Below are positions 15,053 through 24,100 of a stretch of 53,909 bases of DNA, one piece after another (positions within the stretch are counted from its first letter, which is position 1; every line of letters starts with the position of its first letter). Below the pieces are notes generated by a model. The model searched no databases. It was not told where the DNA came from and worked only from the letters and a program-made list of their open reading frames with translations. A program made the translations under genes and the position numbers. Source of the stretch: Clostridium_AI sp002297865 (lineage in GTDB: Bacteria > Bacillota > Clostridia > Lachnospirales > Lachnospiraceae); the NCBI GenBank assembly GCA_937903005.1, contig CALFNR010000048.1, positions 1 to 53,909 of the forward strand, written 5' to 3'.

Positions 15053-15898
15053 TTATTTCGCTAACGCTTTACCGTCTCTTCTTCTTACGATCATCTTGTT
15101 AGAAGATTTGTTTTTCTTTCTTGTCTTTAAGCCAAGAGCTGGTTTACCCCAAGGAGTACATGGGCCTGAACGACCGATACCAGTCTTACCTTCACCACCA
15201 CCATGTGGATGGTCATTAGGGTTCATTACGGAACCACGAACTGTAGGTCTGATACCCATATGACGTTTACGTCCAGCTTTACCGATATTGATTAACTCGT
15301 GGTCAGCATTACCAACCTGTCCGATTGTTGCTCTACACATAATTGGTACCATTCTCATTTCGCCTGAAGGTAATCTTAATGTAGCATATTTGCCTTCTTT
15401 AGCCATTAACTGAGCGCTGTTACCAGCGGAACGTACCATCTGTCCACCTTTACCTGGCATTAATTCAATGTTATGAACCTGTGTACCAACTGGGATGAAC
15501 TGTAATGGAAGACAGTTACCAACTTTAATTTCAGCATTTTCACCGTTCATTACTGTCTGGCCAACCTTTAATCCAGCAGGAGCAAGGATATAAGCTTTTT
15601 CACCATCTGCGTAGCAGATTAAAGCGATATTTGCTGTTCTGTTTGGATCGTATTCGATTGTTTTAACTGTAGCTGGAATACCATCTTTCGTTCTCTTAAA
15701 GTCGATGATTCTATATTTTTTACGAGCACCACCACCGTGATGTCTTACTGTGATTTTACCTTGATTGTTACGACCAGCGTGTTTCTTCATAGAAACTACT
15801 AAGGATTTCTCAGGTGTAGATGTTGTAATCTCGGAGAAATCTGAACTAGTCATATGTCTTCTGGAAGGTGTATATGGGTTAAACTTTTTAATTCCCAT
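15053..15898 (-). CDS. rplB: 50S ribosomal protein L2 (uL2)
   Basis: Core large-subunit protein near the peptidyl transferase centre. 281 residues: MGIKKFNPYTPSRRHMTSSD, KSLVVSMKKHAGRNNQGKIT, then the C-terminal VRGSVMNPNDHPHGGGEGKT with the conserved histidine in HPHGGGEG, and TPWGKPALGLKTRKKNKSS. ATG follows AAAGGAGTAACGAAC. Confidence 0.98.
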   Translation of the reverse strand: MGIKKFNPYTPSRRHMTSSDFSEITTSTPEKSLVVSMKKHAGRNNQGKITVRHHGGGARKKYRIIDFKRTKDGIPATVKTIEYDPNRTANIALICYADGEKAYILAPAGLKVGQTVMNGENAEIKVGNCLPLQFIPVGTQVHNIELMPGKGGQMVRSAGNSAQLMAKEGKYATLRLPSGEMRMVPIMCRATIGQVGNADHELINIGKAGRKRHMGIRPTVRGSVMNPNDHPHGGGEGKTGIGRSGPCTPWGKPALGLKTRKKNKSSNKMIVRRRDGKALAK

Positions 15899-16013
15899 GT
15901 TCGTTACTCCTTTCGATGAGTGTCAACGCTGTCGCGCGTATCTCATTCCTGTATTTATTCTTATCGGTTATAAATAACCATAACTTGTTACATCATTTAC
16001 AGTTGTCTGCTAA

Positions 16014-16313
16014 TTAAAGACCCTGGAAGATCTCGATGTCAGCACTGTCAGCTGTTAACTGAACGATTGCTTTCTTTCTTTTAGCTGTTTTACCAACTGT
16101 ATTACCACGTCTGCGGCTTTTACCGTCAAGATTCATTGTGTTTACGCGGGCAACTTTAGCACCAGCGAACATTTTCTCAACAGCTTCTTTAATTTGACCT
16201 TTAGTTGCATCTGTGTGAACATAGAAAGTATATTTCTTTTCGCCCATACCTTCCATACTTCTCTCAGTGATAACTGGTTTAAGGATTACATCATAATATC
16301 TTAAATCTGCCAT
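16014..16313 (-). CDS. rplW: 50S ribosomal protein L23 (uL23)
   Basis: 99-residue exit-tunnel protein and docking site for trigger factor and SRP: DVILKPVITERSMEGMGEKK, then AVEKMFAGAKVARVNTMNLD. The ATG overlaps the rplD stop (TAATG) and its GGAGGTG site lies in the last rplD codons, so translation is coupled. A 115-base spacer follows before rplB. Confidence 0.98.
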   Translation of the reverse strand: MADLRYYDVILKPVITERSMEGMGEKKYTFYVHTDATKGQIKEAVEKMFAGAKVARVNTMNLDGKSRRRGNTVGKTAKRKKAIVQLTADSADIEIFQGL

Positions 16314-16933
16314 TATGCGTACACCTCCTCAATTTTTGCAACAGCATCCTTTGTGATTACAAGTGAATCATATTTTAACATCTCATAAACACTTAGGCTG
16401 TTTGATAATGTTGTACCAACTGTAGGAATGTTTTTAGCAGAACGAAGAACTTTTTCATCTTTTTCAGCTAAAACTACTAATGCTTTATTCGCTTTAAGGT
16501 TGTTTAATACTTCAACCATTTTCTTTGTCTTGAAATCGTCCATTTTGAATTCATCTACAACGATAAATTTGTTGTCGTTTACTTTAGATGTTAAAACGGA
16601 TTTGATTGCAGCTGCTTTTTCTTTCTTGTTCATTTTGAAAGAATAATCTCTTGGCTTTGGAGCAAATACAACGCCACCGCCTGTCCATTGTGGAGATCTT
16701 GTAGAACCTTGTCTTGCATGTCCTGTACCTTTTTGTCTCCAAGGTTTTCTTCCGCCGCCGCTTACTTCTGAACGGGTTTTTGCACTCTGAGTTCCTTGAC
16801 GTTTGTTAGCTAATTGTAACACAACTGCCATATGAACTAAGTGTTCGTTAATTGGTGCAGCAAAGATTTTATCGTTTAATTCAAGTGTTCCAACTTCTTT
16901 GCCTTCCATATTTAAAACAGATACGTTTGCCAT
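16313..16933 (-). CDS. rplD: 50S ribosomal protein L4 (uL4)
   Basis: 206-residue tunnel-wall protein; in E. coli also the repressor that acts on the S10 leader. It contains MAVVLQLANKRQGTQSAKTR, SGGGRKPWRQKGTGHARQGS and GGVVFAPKPRDYSFKMNKKE, the tunnel loop. ATG follows AAGGAGGAACACAGAA. With a structured leader before rpsJ, L4 autoregulation is a plausible inference here. Confidence 0.98.
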   Translation of the reverse strand: MANVSVLNMEGKEVGTLELNDKIFAAPINEHLVHMAVVLQLANKRQGTQSAKTRSEVSGGGRKPWRQKGTGHARQGSTRSPQWTGGGVVFAPKPRDYSFKMNKKEKAAAIKSVLTSKVNDNKFIVVDEFKMDDFKTKKMVEVLNNLKANKALVVLAEKDEKVLRSAKNIPTVGTTLSNSLSVYEMLKYDSLVITKDAVAKIEEVYA

Positions 16934-16958
16934 TTCTGTGTTCCTCCTTCCTCAAAGC

Positions 16959-17591
16959 CTATTTAGCTTTTACTGATTCTCTGATTTCTACCATAGATTT
17001 CTTAGGTCCAGGTACACAACCTTTTACTAAGATTAAGTTGTTTTCTACGTCAACCTTAACAACTTCAAGATTCTGAGTTGTAATAGTTACATGACCCATT
17101 TGACCAGGCATTTTTTTACCTTTGAATACTTTAGATGGATCAGAACAAGCACCGTTAGAACCTGCATGTCTATGGAACTTGGAACCGTGACCCATAGGTC
17201 CTCTGGATTGTCCGTGTCTCTTGATAGCACCTTGGAATCCTTTACCCTTAGATGTAGCAGTTGCATCAATCTTATCACCAGCTGCGAAAATGTCAGCTTT
17301 GATTTCTTGACCTACTGTATACTCTGTAGAGTTTTCAAATCTAAATTCTCTTAAGAATCTTTTAACTTCAACACCAGCTTTTTTGAACTGTCCAGTTACT
17401 GGTTTGTTAACTAATTTTTCTCTAATTTCACCGAAACCTACTTGGATAGCTTCGTATCCATCGTTGTCCATTGTTTTAACCTGAGTTACAACACATGGGC
17501 CAGCTTGAAGTACAGTTACAGGTGTTAATACTCCGTCTTCATTGAAGATCTGAGTCATACCAATTTTAGTTGCTAAAATCGCTTTCTTCAT
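16959..17591 (-). CDS. rplC: 50S ribosomal protein L3 (uL3)
   Basis: Large-subunit protein reaching the peptidyl transferase centre. 210 residues: MKKAILATKIGMTQIFNEDG, GKGFQGAIKRHGQSRGPMGH, GSKFHRHAGSNGACSDPSKV and the C-terminal NLILVKGCVPGPKKSMVEIR. I chose the ATG directly after AGGAGGTGCGCAAAGC; twenty upstream open codons lack family similarity. Confidence 0.97.
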   Translation of the reverse strand: MKKAILATKIGMTQIFNEDGVLTPVTVLQAGPCVVTQVKTMDNDGYEAIQVGFGEIREKLVNKPVTGQFKKAGVEVKRFLREFRFENSTEYTVGQEIKADIFAAGDKIDATATSKGKGFQGAIKRHGQSRGPMGHGSKFHRHAGSNGACSDPSKVFKGKKMPGQMGHVTITTQNLEVVKVDVENNLILVKGCVPGPKKSMVEIRESVKAK

Positions 17592-17766
17592 GCTTTGCGC
17601 ACCTCCTATTAATCTACAGCGGATTACGTTCAGGCCTAACCCCTTCCGCAATCATCCTAGACGGTCTACAACCGAGTGCTTGGTATCCTAAAACAATCTT
17701 TGTGTTTCAATCGTTGCTTGGACTCTATATATAAACCCTAAGGATTTTCTCAATTTAAAATTTTAA
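17592..17766 (-). promoter_or_regulatory. 175-nt spacer between rpsJ and rplC
   Basis: Non-coding spacer longer than usual. On the transcribed strand a GCGGA/TCCGC stem (about 17608-17650) encloses a near-palindromic GTTAGGCCTGAAC. AT-rich sequence with TATATATAG follows the rpsJ stop. No T-run and no convincing -35/-10 pair were seen. Candidate second regulatory element of the S10 operon. Confidence 0.3.
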
Positions 17767-18084
17767 TTATTTGTTTTTCATCTTAATGTCGATGAATACA
17801 CCAGCTGGCATTTCTAATCTTGTTAATGCTTCAACTGTTTTTTGTGAAGGACTCATGATGTCGATTAATCTCTTATGAGTTCTTTGTTCGAACTGTTCTC
17901 TGGAATCTTTGTACTTATGAACCGCTCTAAGAATTGTTACTACTTCTTTCTTAGTTGGTAGTGGTACAGGTCCACTCACCTTAGAACCTGTTTTCTTTAC
18001 AGTATCGATAATTTTTCCAGCTGATTGATCGATTAATTGATGATCATATGCCTTCAATGTAATTCTCATTACTTGACTTGCCAT
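17767..18084 (-). CDS. rpsJ: 30S ribosomal protein S10 (uS10) / NusE
   Basis: 105-residue small-subunit protein, which also acts as NusE in antitermination complexes. It begins MASQVMRITLKAYDHQLIDQ, then VSGPVPLPTKKEVVTILRAV and FEQRTHKRLIDIMSPSQKTV. I chose the ATG twelve bases after AGGAGG, separated by an unusual run of eight T. The frame stays open for 92 codons upstream but that region is leader. First gene of the S10 operon. Confidence 0.97.
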   Translation of the reverse strand: MASQVMRITLKAYDHQLIDQSAGKIIDTVKKTGSKVSGPVPLPTKKEVVTILRAVHKYKDSREQFEQRTHKRLIDIMSPSQKTVEALTRLEMPAGVFIDIKMKNK

Positions 18085-18364
18085 AAAAAAAAGTCGCCTC
18101 CTTTTCGCACTTTTGTGAAATCTCTTCTGTTTCACATCTTTCAGTACGACAAGCGGTGACTGTACACTCATCCGTGTGTATCGTAACATTTCATTTTTCA
18201 AAATGTCTACACAACGATTTTCTGCCCAAAATAAACTTAAACACAGAATATTATGTTCTTGTACAGTGACTTGTCGCCAGTTTCCTAACTCAGCATTCGC
18301 TCCACGGAAAACCCTTGCTCTCTGCAAGGCAACCTCACGCTTCTTAGCTATCAATGCCACAGCA
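18085..18364 (-). promoter_or_regulatory. Structured 5' leader of the S10 operon
   Basis: About 280 nt between the predicted transcription start and rpsJ. A long-range stem is visible: segment 18260-18276 pairs with 18147-18166, as CGACAAG/CTTGTCG plus ACTGTACA/TGTACAGT with an internal loop. Inside it are TGTGTA/TACACA and ACATTT/AAATGT stems (about 18172-18215). A long S10 leader bound by L4 is known in E. coli, and leaders occur in Firmicutes. I infer an autoregulatory leader but cannot assign the ligand. Confidence 0.6.
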
Positions 18365-18370
18365 ATATTT

Positions 18371-18399
18371 AGTATACACTAGATTACTTTTGTTTGCAA
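18371..18399 (-). promoter_or_regulatory. Sigma-A promoter of the S10 operon
   Basis: Minus strand -35 TTGCAA (18399-18394), 17-base spacer, -10 TATACT (18376-18371). The upstream region is AT-rich (AAAAATTATGAAAAAAT), suitable as an UP element for the alpha subunit. Predicted start is near 18364. This is the best promoter in the window and fits a ribosomal operon. Confidence 0.8.
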
Positions 18400-18439
18400 G
18401 TATTTTTTCATAATTTTTCGAATAATTTTTGGTAATCTT

Positions 18440-18600
18440 TTTTCTTGTCATCACTCAAGATAAAACACAGACTATAGAACAAAGTGTCTTCGACACTCTC
18501 AACTCCCCTCCCCTCAATCTTGAGGGAGAAGGCACTTTGCCACGTCGAACGGGTGTCACTGTTCTTTAGCAACTAACTTCCTTACCCGTTCGTATGCATC
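18440..18600. other. Hairpin-rich intergenic element of unknown nature
   Basis: Non-coding stretch between the exporter and the S10 promoter, with dense inverted repeats: AGTGTC/GACACT (18483-18497), CCCTCA/TGAGGG (18511-18526), GGCA/TGCC (18531-18541), and CGAACGGGT/ACCCGTTCG (18546-18554 with 18584-18592). An outer AGAACA/TGTTCT pair (18476-18481 with 18560-18565) also exists. A plus-strand terminator follows at once, which suggests a plus-strand small RNA, but I see no good promoter for it. It could equally be a palindromic repeat element. Confidence 0.4.
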
Positions 18601-18601
18601 C

Positions 18602-18627
18602 AGCCCCTGCTTTTTAGGGGCTTTTTT
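18602..18627 (+). terminator. Plus-strand rho-independent terminator
   Basis: AGCCCCT (18602-18608) pairs with AGGGGCT (18616-18622) around a 7-base loop and is followed by a run of six T on the plus strand. The minus strand has no T-run after it. There is no plus-strand protein gene nearby, so it may end the hairpin-rich element just before it. Confidence 0.65.
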
Positions 18628-18674
18628 ACCTTATAGGGAAGGACTCGCTGAGGACTTTTCTATAAGGTAAAAAG
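18622..18674. repeat. Large palindrome (inverted repeat with 14-bp arms)
   Basis: Arms TTTTTACCTTATAG (from about 18623 to 18636) and CTATAAGGTAAAAA (18660-18673) are perfectly complementary around a 23-base core, which itself contains an ACTC/GAG-type inner stem. It could serve as a bidirectional terminator. Its shape is that of a dispersed palindromic repeat, but only one copy is in this window. Confidence 0.6.
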
Positions 18675-18710
18675 AGCAGACTTCATATTTACATATAGAA
18701 ATCTGCTCTT
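18672..18710 (-). terminator. Rho-independent terminator after the ABC exporter
   Basis: AAGAGCAGA (18672-18680) pairs with TCTGCTCTT (18702-18710), followed by a T-run on the minus strand. It begins four bases after the permease stop and ends the NRPS-exporter transcription unit. Confidence 0.75.
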
Positions 18711-18714
18711 ACAA

Positions 18715-20316
18715 TTATTCTCCTAACTCTCTAAATAGCCTTTCGCCATTTCGATTAATGAATCCATACAGAATAAGATTTGCTACAATCAGAAGAATTG
18801 TTAATAAACCAAAGAATACTGGTGCGGCAATAACATCCTTTAACACAACCAAAAAGACCGCTGTCAGAATACCAAGTACAATGGCTGGAATAATCATCGC
18901 TATCAGAACGGATATGCTCTGTTTTACTGCTGCCGTTACATTTACAAAGGTAAAGTTCGGATACTTAAGGTTCAGCACAACACCAAGCAGTGCCATAAAC
19001 CCAATCATACACAGTGGCGTTACCAAAGAGTAAATTCGGTATGCAGCACTCATGTCATATTGTACATTCATAACAATTGCCGCCAAAAGGGTTGTTGGAA
19101 TACATACAACGCAGTGTGCCAGTGCCTTGGAAAGAAGAATGGTTCTTCCAGACAATGGAAGAGACTTTGGAAGCCATAAGCTCTCTCCTTCCAAAGAAAC
19201 TGATGGTGCAGAAATTACATTTAATACATTTATCAGGCACAGAATAACTACAAGCAGTGCAGGAAATACGGATTCCATAGTTCCAGTTCCAATTACCTGC
19301 ACAAGCAGATCCTTTTTCACGATCATCAAAATTGATAAAATAATACAAATAATATTTCCAAGAGCGGCATTTATCAGGTACATGGCATCAGAAAAAATGA
19401 GTTTTAATTCCTTCTTTACTAATGCATTCATCGTGGATGTTCTCTTAATAGATAAGCTTTCATACTCCTTAACTGCTAAACGATATGAAGTATTCACGAT
19501 CTTTAAAAATGACTTTGACAGTATAACACTTGTAAGTATAAGTGCTGCTGCCGAAACAGCTGCAAAGATGATAAAGGAACTAATTCCTCCACTGACGCAG
19601 CCTTCTCCAAAGCAGTATATTGGATAAAAGAAGGTTTTAATCACAGATTCTACCTCATCAGCATTACCTGTGATTGCCATCAGGCTGTTATTAGACACAT
19701 ACACGATAACTGTAAATGCCATCAGGATAATGGCTAAAAGTACTGTCTGAAAAGCATTACGGTGTAAAGTATGTGCTGTTATCTTTGTTACCAGATACCC
19801 CAGCAGGCAGGATACTGCCAGAGACAGCCCCCCTAGTAAAATAAGGGATATAATATAAAAAACAATTTCTCTTGCCGCTACTCCCGCTCCATAACTATTC
19901 AATGCAACAATCGCTGGGACTCCAATAATCGCTTCTATTAGATAGCTAAATAAAAGCAGTCCAGTCATTCTGCTATACAAAATGCTGGAAGCCTTGATTG
20001 GTAGAGAAAGCAGTATGTTGATGTCCTTGGACTCAAACAGCTGTGACTGTACCATAAATATATTCACTAGTACAGAAACTGCAAATATAAAAAGTGCCAC
20101 AATGGAGTAATAAAGCGCATTAAGCTGTTCTGTATAAAATGGTTCTGCAAATCGTTCAAACAGCATTTCAATGACTGCACCATAACTAATGAATACTGCT
20201 AACAGTAAAAAGCCTATTCCATACCAGAAGCCCTTGGATTTCTGCTGAGTTTTCGTTCCAGTAAATATAGAAGAGAGTAAGGCTTGGGTTCTTATCTTTA
20301 ATAGCTTTATAATCAT
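18715..20316 (-). CDS. ABC-2 type exporter permease
   Basis: 533-residue integral membrane protein with about eleven or twelve hydrophobic segments, e.g. near 30-54 (GIGFLLLAVFISYGAVIEML), 67-90, and a long C-terminal stretch ending LLTILLIVANLILYGFINR. The segment ESKDINILLSLPIKASSILYSR near 94-115 is of the type found in bacterial ABC-2 permeases that pair with BcrA/YtrB-like ATPases. It starts two bases after the ATPase stop, so the pair forms one transporter. Placed directly after the NRPS genes on the same strand, it is a candidate exporter or self-protection pump for the peptide. Substrate is inferred from position only. Confidence 0.85.
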   Translation of the reverse strand: MIIKLLKIRTQALLSSIFTGTKTQQKSKGFWYGIGFLLLAVFISYGAVIEMLFERFAEPFYTEQLNALYYSIVALFIFAVSVLVNIFMVQSQLFESKDINILLSLPIKASSILYSRMTGLLLFSYLIEAIIGVPAIVALNSYGAGVAAREIVFYIISLILLGGLSLAVSCLLGYLVTKITAHTLHRNAFQTVLLAIILMAFTVIVYVSNNSLMAITGNADEVESVIKTFFYPIYCFGEGCVSGGISSFIIFAAVSAAALILTSVILSKSFLKIVNTSYRLAVKEYESLSIKRTSTMNALVKKELKLIFSDAMYLINAALGNIICIILSILMIVKKDLLVQVIGTGTMESVFPALLVVILCLINVLNVISAPSVSLEGESLWLPKSLPLSGRTILLSKALAHCVVCIPTTLLAAIVMNVQYDMSAAYRIYSLVTPLCMIGFMALLGVVLNLKYPNFTFVNVTAAVKQSISVLIAMIIPAIVLGILTAVFLVVLKDVIAAPVFFGLLTILLIVANLILYGFINRNGERLFRELGE

Positions 20317-20318
20317 AA

Positions 20319-21023
20319 TCAGGCCTCCAGTTCAAAGAAGACATCTTCTAATGAAGAATTGCCTTTTACTTCTTCCATAGTTCCTGTAGCGAGAAGCTTG
20401 CCACTCTTTATGATAGCTACCTTATCACATAGCTTTTCTACCACATCCAGTACGTGAGTGGAGAAGAAAATTGCACCACCATTCTCGCAATGCTCTTTCA
20501 TCATGTTCTTCAAGTTAAGTGCTGCAATTGGATCTAATCCAACAAACGGCTCATCCATCAAGATAAGCTTTGGTGAATGCATCCATGCGGAAATGATGGC
20601 GAGTTTCTGCTTCATTCCGTGAGAATAGGAGCTCACCGGCTGTCCCAGATTATCTTTAATACCAAACAGTTCAGCATATTGGGCTATGTTAGCAGTACGT
20701 TCTTCTGTAGACATTCCATACACATCTGCGATAAAGTTTAAGTACTGAATTCCTGTCATAAAAGTATAAATATCTGGATTGTCTGGAAGGTATGCCATTC
20801 TTTTCTTGCATTCCAGTACATTGTCTTTTACAGAGATTCCATCTATATAGATATTGCCCTCCTGAATCTGACTAATGCCACAACATGCTTTTAAGGTTGT
20901 TGTTTTTCCTGCTCCGTTATGTCCGATGAAACCGTAGATTTCACCTTTTCTGATATGCAGGGAAATATTATCTACAGCTGTCTTCTCCCCATACTTTCTT
21001 GTAAAGTTTACTATCTTTAACAT
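20319..21023 (-). CDS. ABC exporter ATP-binding protein
   Basis: 234-residue cytosolic ATPase. Walker A GHNGAGKTT (34-42), signature-like SYSHGMKQK (131-139), Walker B ending LILMDEP (about 152-158), H-loop His189 in FFSTHVLD. The SHGMKQK signature is typical of ABC-2 (drug/antibiotic) exporters. I chose the ATG five bases after GGGAGG (MLKIVNFTRKYG); 25 upstream open codons lack similarity. It starts 92 bases after the last NRPS gene with no terminator between, so co-transcription with the NRPS genes is likely. It pairs with the following permease. Confidence 0.9.
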   Translation of the reverse strand: MLKIVNFTRKYGEKTAVDNISLHIRKGEIYGFIGHNGAGKTTTLKACCGISQIQEGNIYIDGISVKDNVLECKKRMAYLPDNPDIYTFMTGIQYLNFIADVYGMSTEERTANIAQYAELFGIKDNLGQPVSSYSHGMKQKLAIISAWMHSPKLILMDEPFVGLDPIAALNLKNMMKEHCENGGAIFFSTHVLDVVEKLCDKVAIIKSGKLLATGTMEEVKGNSSLEDVFFELEA

Positions 21024-21115
21024 ATGTTCCTCCCGTAATACGGAAAGTGTGTCCACACAGCACATCAGAAACTCATCTCCAATATGCTTATGAGGCACAC
21101 ATTTCCTTTGTCATT

Positions 21116-24100
21116 TTATTCATTCCAATATCCTAATTTCTGATAATACTTCACCCAGGAATCAATATATCTATCGTTTAGTGTTTTAAATTCGAATCCT
21201 ATCCTGTCCAGATAGCTAAGCGTAAATGCATTTTCAGAATGAACTCCTTGTACAGCATGTTCATAGGAAAGTGCAGCAAGGAACGAATAAATTTCACTTC
21301 GTATTTTTTCTTCTGTATTGTCATGGATATATTTCGTAAGATTTACCTCATTTTTTATTGTGACACCTGCTTTTTTAATTGCCTGCATAAATCGGCTAAA
21401 ACTTACATACTCATCTGAGTGCAGATGGAATGTATTGCATCCTTCTGCACGGAATCTTGTTAACGCAACAACACCCTCAGCCACTTCATCAATTGGCGAA
21501 AACTCTAATGTACTTTGAAGGACTTCTTCTGAGAAACTGCCTGCCTTTAACAAGGTTTTCATCTGGCTGATAAAACGGTTGTTCCTATAATCTTTTGCCC
21601 CCTTTAAGTCACTGTAGCGGTTTGTTAAATTACCCACTCGCAGTATAATGGCATCTAAGCCATCCCCCATCGCCTGAAGTACTGCTTTTTCAGCTAAGAA
21701 TTTAGTAAGGGCGTATGGTGAATCGGTTAATATCTGCTTCTTATAGAATTCTGATTCCGAGAATGATGTGTCTGTTACCTCTGCATCCATTATAGCACAA
21801 ATACTCATGGTTGAGATATAGGTTAAAGAAATCCCTTTTGCCTTAGCGTAATTCGCTATTTTTTGTGTCGCAACTACATTGATGTTGTAGAATTCCTCAT
21901 AGAACCCATAATGCTTTGTATGTGCGGCTGTATGAATAATGGTATCAATATCATCCGGGAGGATTTCCTCATAGTCGCTGGTTATCAAATCTCCTTGTAT
22001 TACAATGATCCGTTTCGCAAGTTCATCATCATATGCTCCTCCAAAGTAATAATGAAGATTTTCCTTCATCCTCTCATATCCATGTTCCTGACTGCGGCAA
22101 CGCACAAGACAGTACACCGTATCGGAGCCAGCTTCTAATAACTTGGAGATAATATGCGCACCCATAAAACCAGTTCCACCAGTCAGGAAGACCTTTCCTA
22201 ACTTTCGTTCTTTAATTGGTGCATCATTTTCCAAGACATTTCCTTTTAACAGTTCACGAATCTGGATATCTTCTTCTTTGTTAATCAGTTCTTCATATCT
22301 ATGATTCTTGTCCTTATATTCTGCCAGTTTTCTTATGGTTGGATGTTCAAAGACATTCTGAATGGTTATCTGGAACCCTTCTGATACACTTCGCCCAACA
22401 ATCTGCATAACTGTAAGACTATTTGCACCTAGCTCAAATAGATTATCATCAATACCGAACCGGTCAATCCCTACTGCCTCACCATAAATCTTACATAGAT
22501 GCTGCTCGTTTTCATTTCTAGGAGCTGCGTATTCAGCACGACAGATATTTGCAATCTTAGGCAGTACTTTCTTATCCAGCTTGCCATTTGGTGAGATTGG
22601 GATTGCTTCGATCTGCATCATATAAGACGGAATCATATAAGTTGGAAGAAGAGGAATCAGCTGCTGGCGGATGGTCATAATATCCAGCTGTTCTTCTGCA
22701 TTTACAAGGTAAGCGTATAAATGTGTCTGTCCTGCTTCATTTTCACCGAATACTACTACGGCATCAGTAACTTCATCCAACTTACGGAGTGCAGTTTCAA
22801 TTTCACCTAATTCAATTCGGTATCCTCGTAATTTCACCTGTTCATCTGCCCTCTGGCAGTATAATACATTTCCATCTGGAGTCCATTTTGCCATATCTCC
22901 TGTACGATATAGCAGTCCTTTACCATAAGGATTGGTGATGAATCGCTGTGCAGTTAATTCCTTCTGGTTTAAATAACCTCGTGCTACTCCGTCACCTGCA
23001 GTACACAATTCACCAACCATACCGATTCCACAAAGTGCCTTATGATTCATGATATACACCTGCGTATTCTGCACTGGTTTCCCTATTGGTATCTCAGTAA
23101 AGGTATCTGGTATTGTGTATACAGTTGTAAATGTTGTATTTTCCGTTGGACCATAGCCATTAATTAACTTGGTATGGGTATTCACAGATTTTAATCGTCT
23201 CACATGATCCTCGGAGAGTTTTTCCCCTCCTATCATCAGGTATGTTAAAGTATCAAATACATGAACATCTTCCATTACAATCTGATTGTAAAGTCTTGCT
23301 GTAAGCCACATGGTATTAACTTTATTGTTTGTAATGCACTCTGCTAATGCGGCTGTCTGTAAGAGCATTTCCTTATTTGATAAAATCAAGGTTCCGCCAC
23401 AAAGCAGTGGTCCCCACATTTCTAAGGTAAATGCATCAAACGCCATGGTTCCACTTTGCAGAAGAACAGTATCCTCATTCATCTGGTAGCATTGTTTATC
23501 CTTAACAAGGCGAACGACACTCTTATGCTCTATCATAGAAGCCTTTGGTTCACCTGTTGTTCCTGACGTATAGATTAGGTAAATTAAGTCATCCTTCGTA
23601 ATTGCTTGTTCTTCATAATTGGTTATGTCATCACCCAGCACTTCCATAGATGGGTTCAGTTTGAATGCTACATCCAGTTCTATGTCTTTGGCTGTGAATA
23701 GCATTCTTGTGTTGCTGTCCTTAAGCATAAATTGCATACGGCTCTTTGGATAACTGCTGTCAATCGCTACATAGGAACAGCCATGTTTCACAATTCCTAA
23801 TATCCATGCAATGGTTTCTACATCTGGATCTGCCAGGAATGCTACACTTTCCCCTTTACAGATTCCATATTTAGCAAGCACTTTGGCTATCTGATTGGCA
23901 TGTGCATCTAGCTCCTCATACGTAAGTTTTTGTTCCCCATAGATAACAGCCGTCTTATCTGGCATCATCTTAGCCTGCTCATTCCAGAGCTTTGCTACAT
24001 TTTCTTCATAAGGAACTGGCTCTTGATTAAACTGACCTAGAATCTGTTCACGCTCCTCTTCTAGTGCAAATTCCAATTCCTGTACGAGCATATCAGGATT

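Noticed and set aside
17592..17651. Twenty-codon upstream extension of rplC
   Set aside because: The ATG at 17591 has a perfect AGGAGG and matches the family start; the extension has no similarity.
18085..18360. 92-codon in-frame upstream extension of rpsJ
   Set aside because: S10 proteins begin at MASQVMRITL-like sequence, which has its own AGGAGG site; the upstream part starts almost at the predicted transcription start and is better explained as structured leader.
21024..21098. 25-codon upstream extension of the ABC ATPase
   Set aside because: The internal ATG at 21023 has GGGAGG five bases upstream and starts the conserved ATPase fold.
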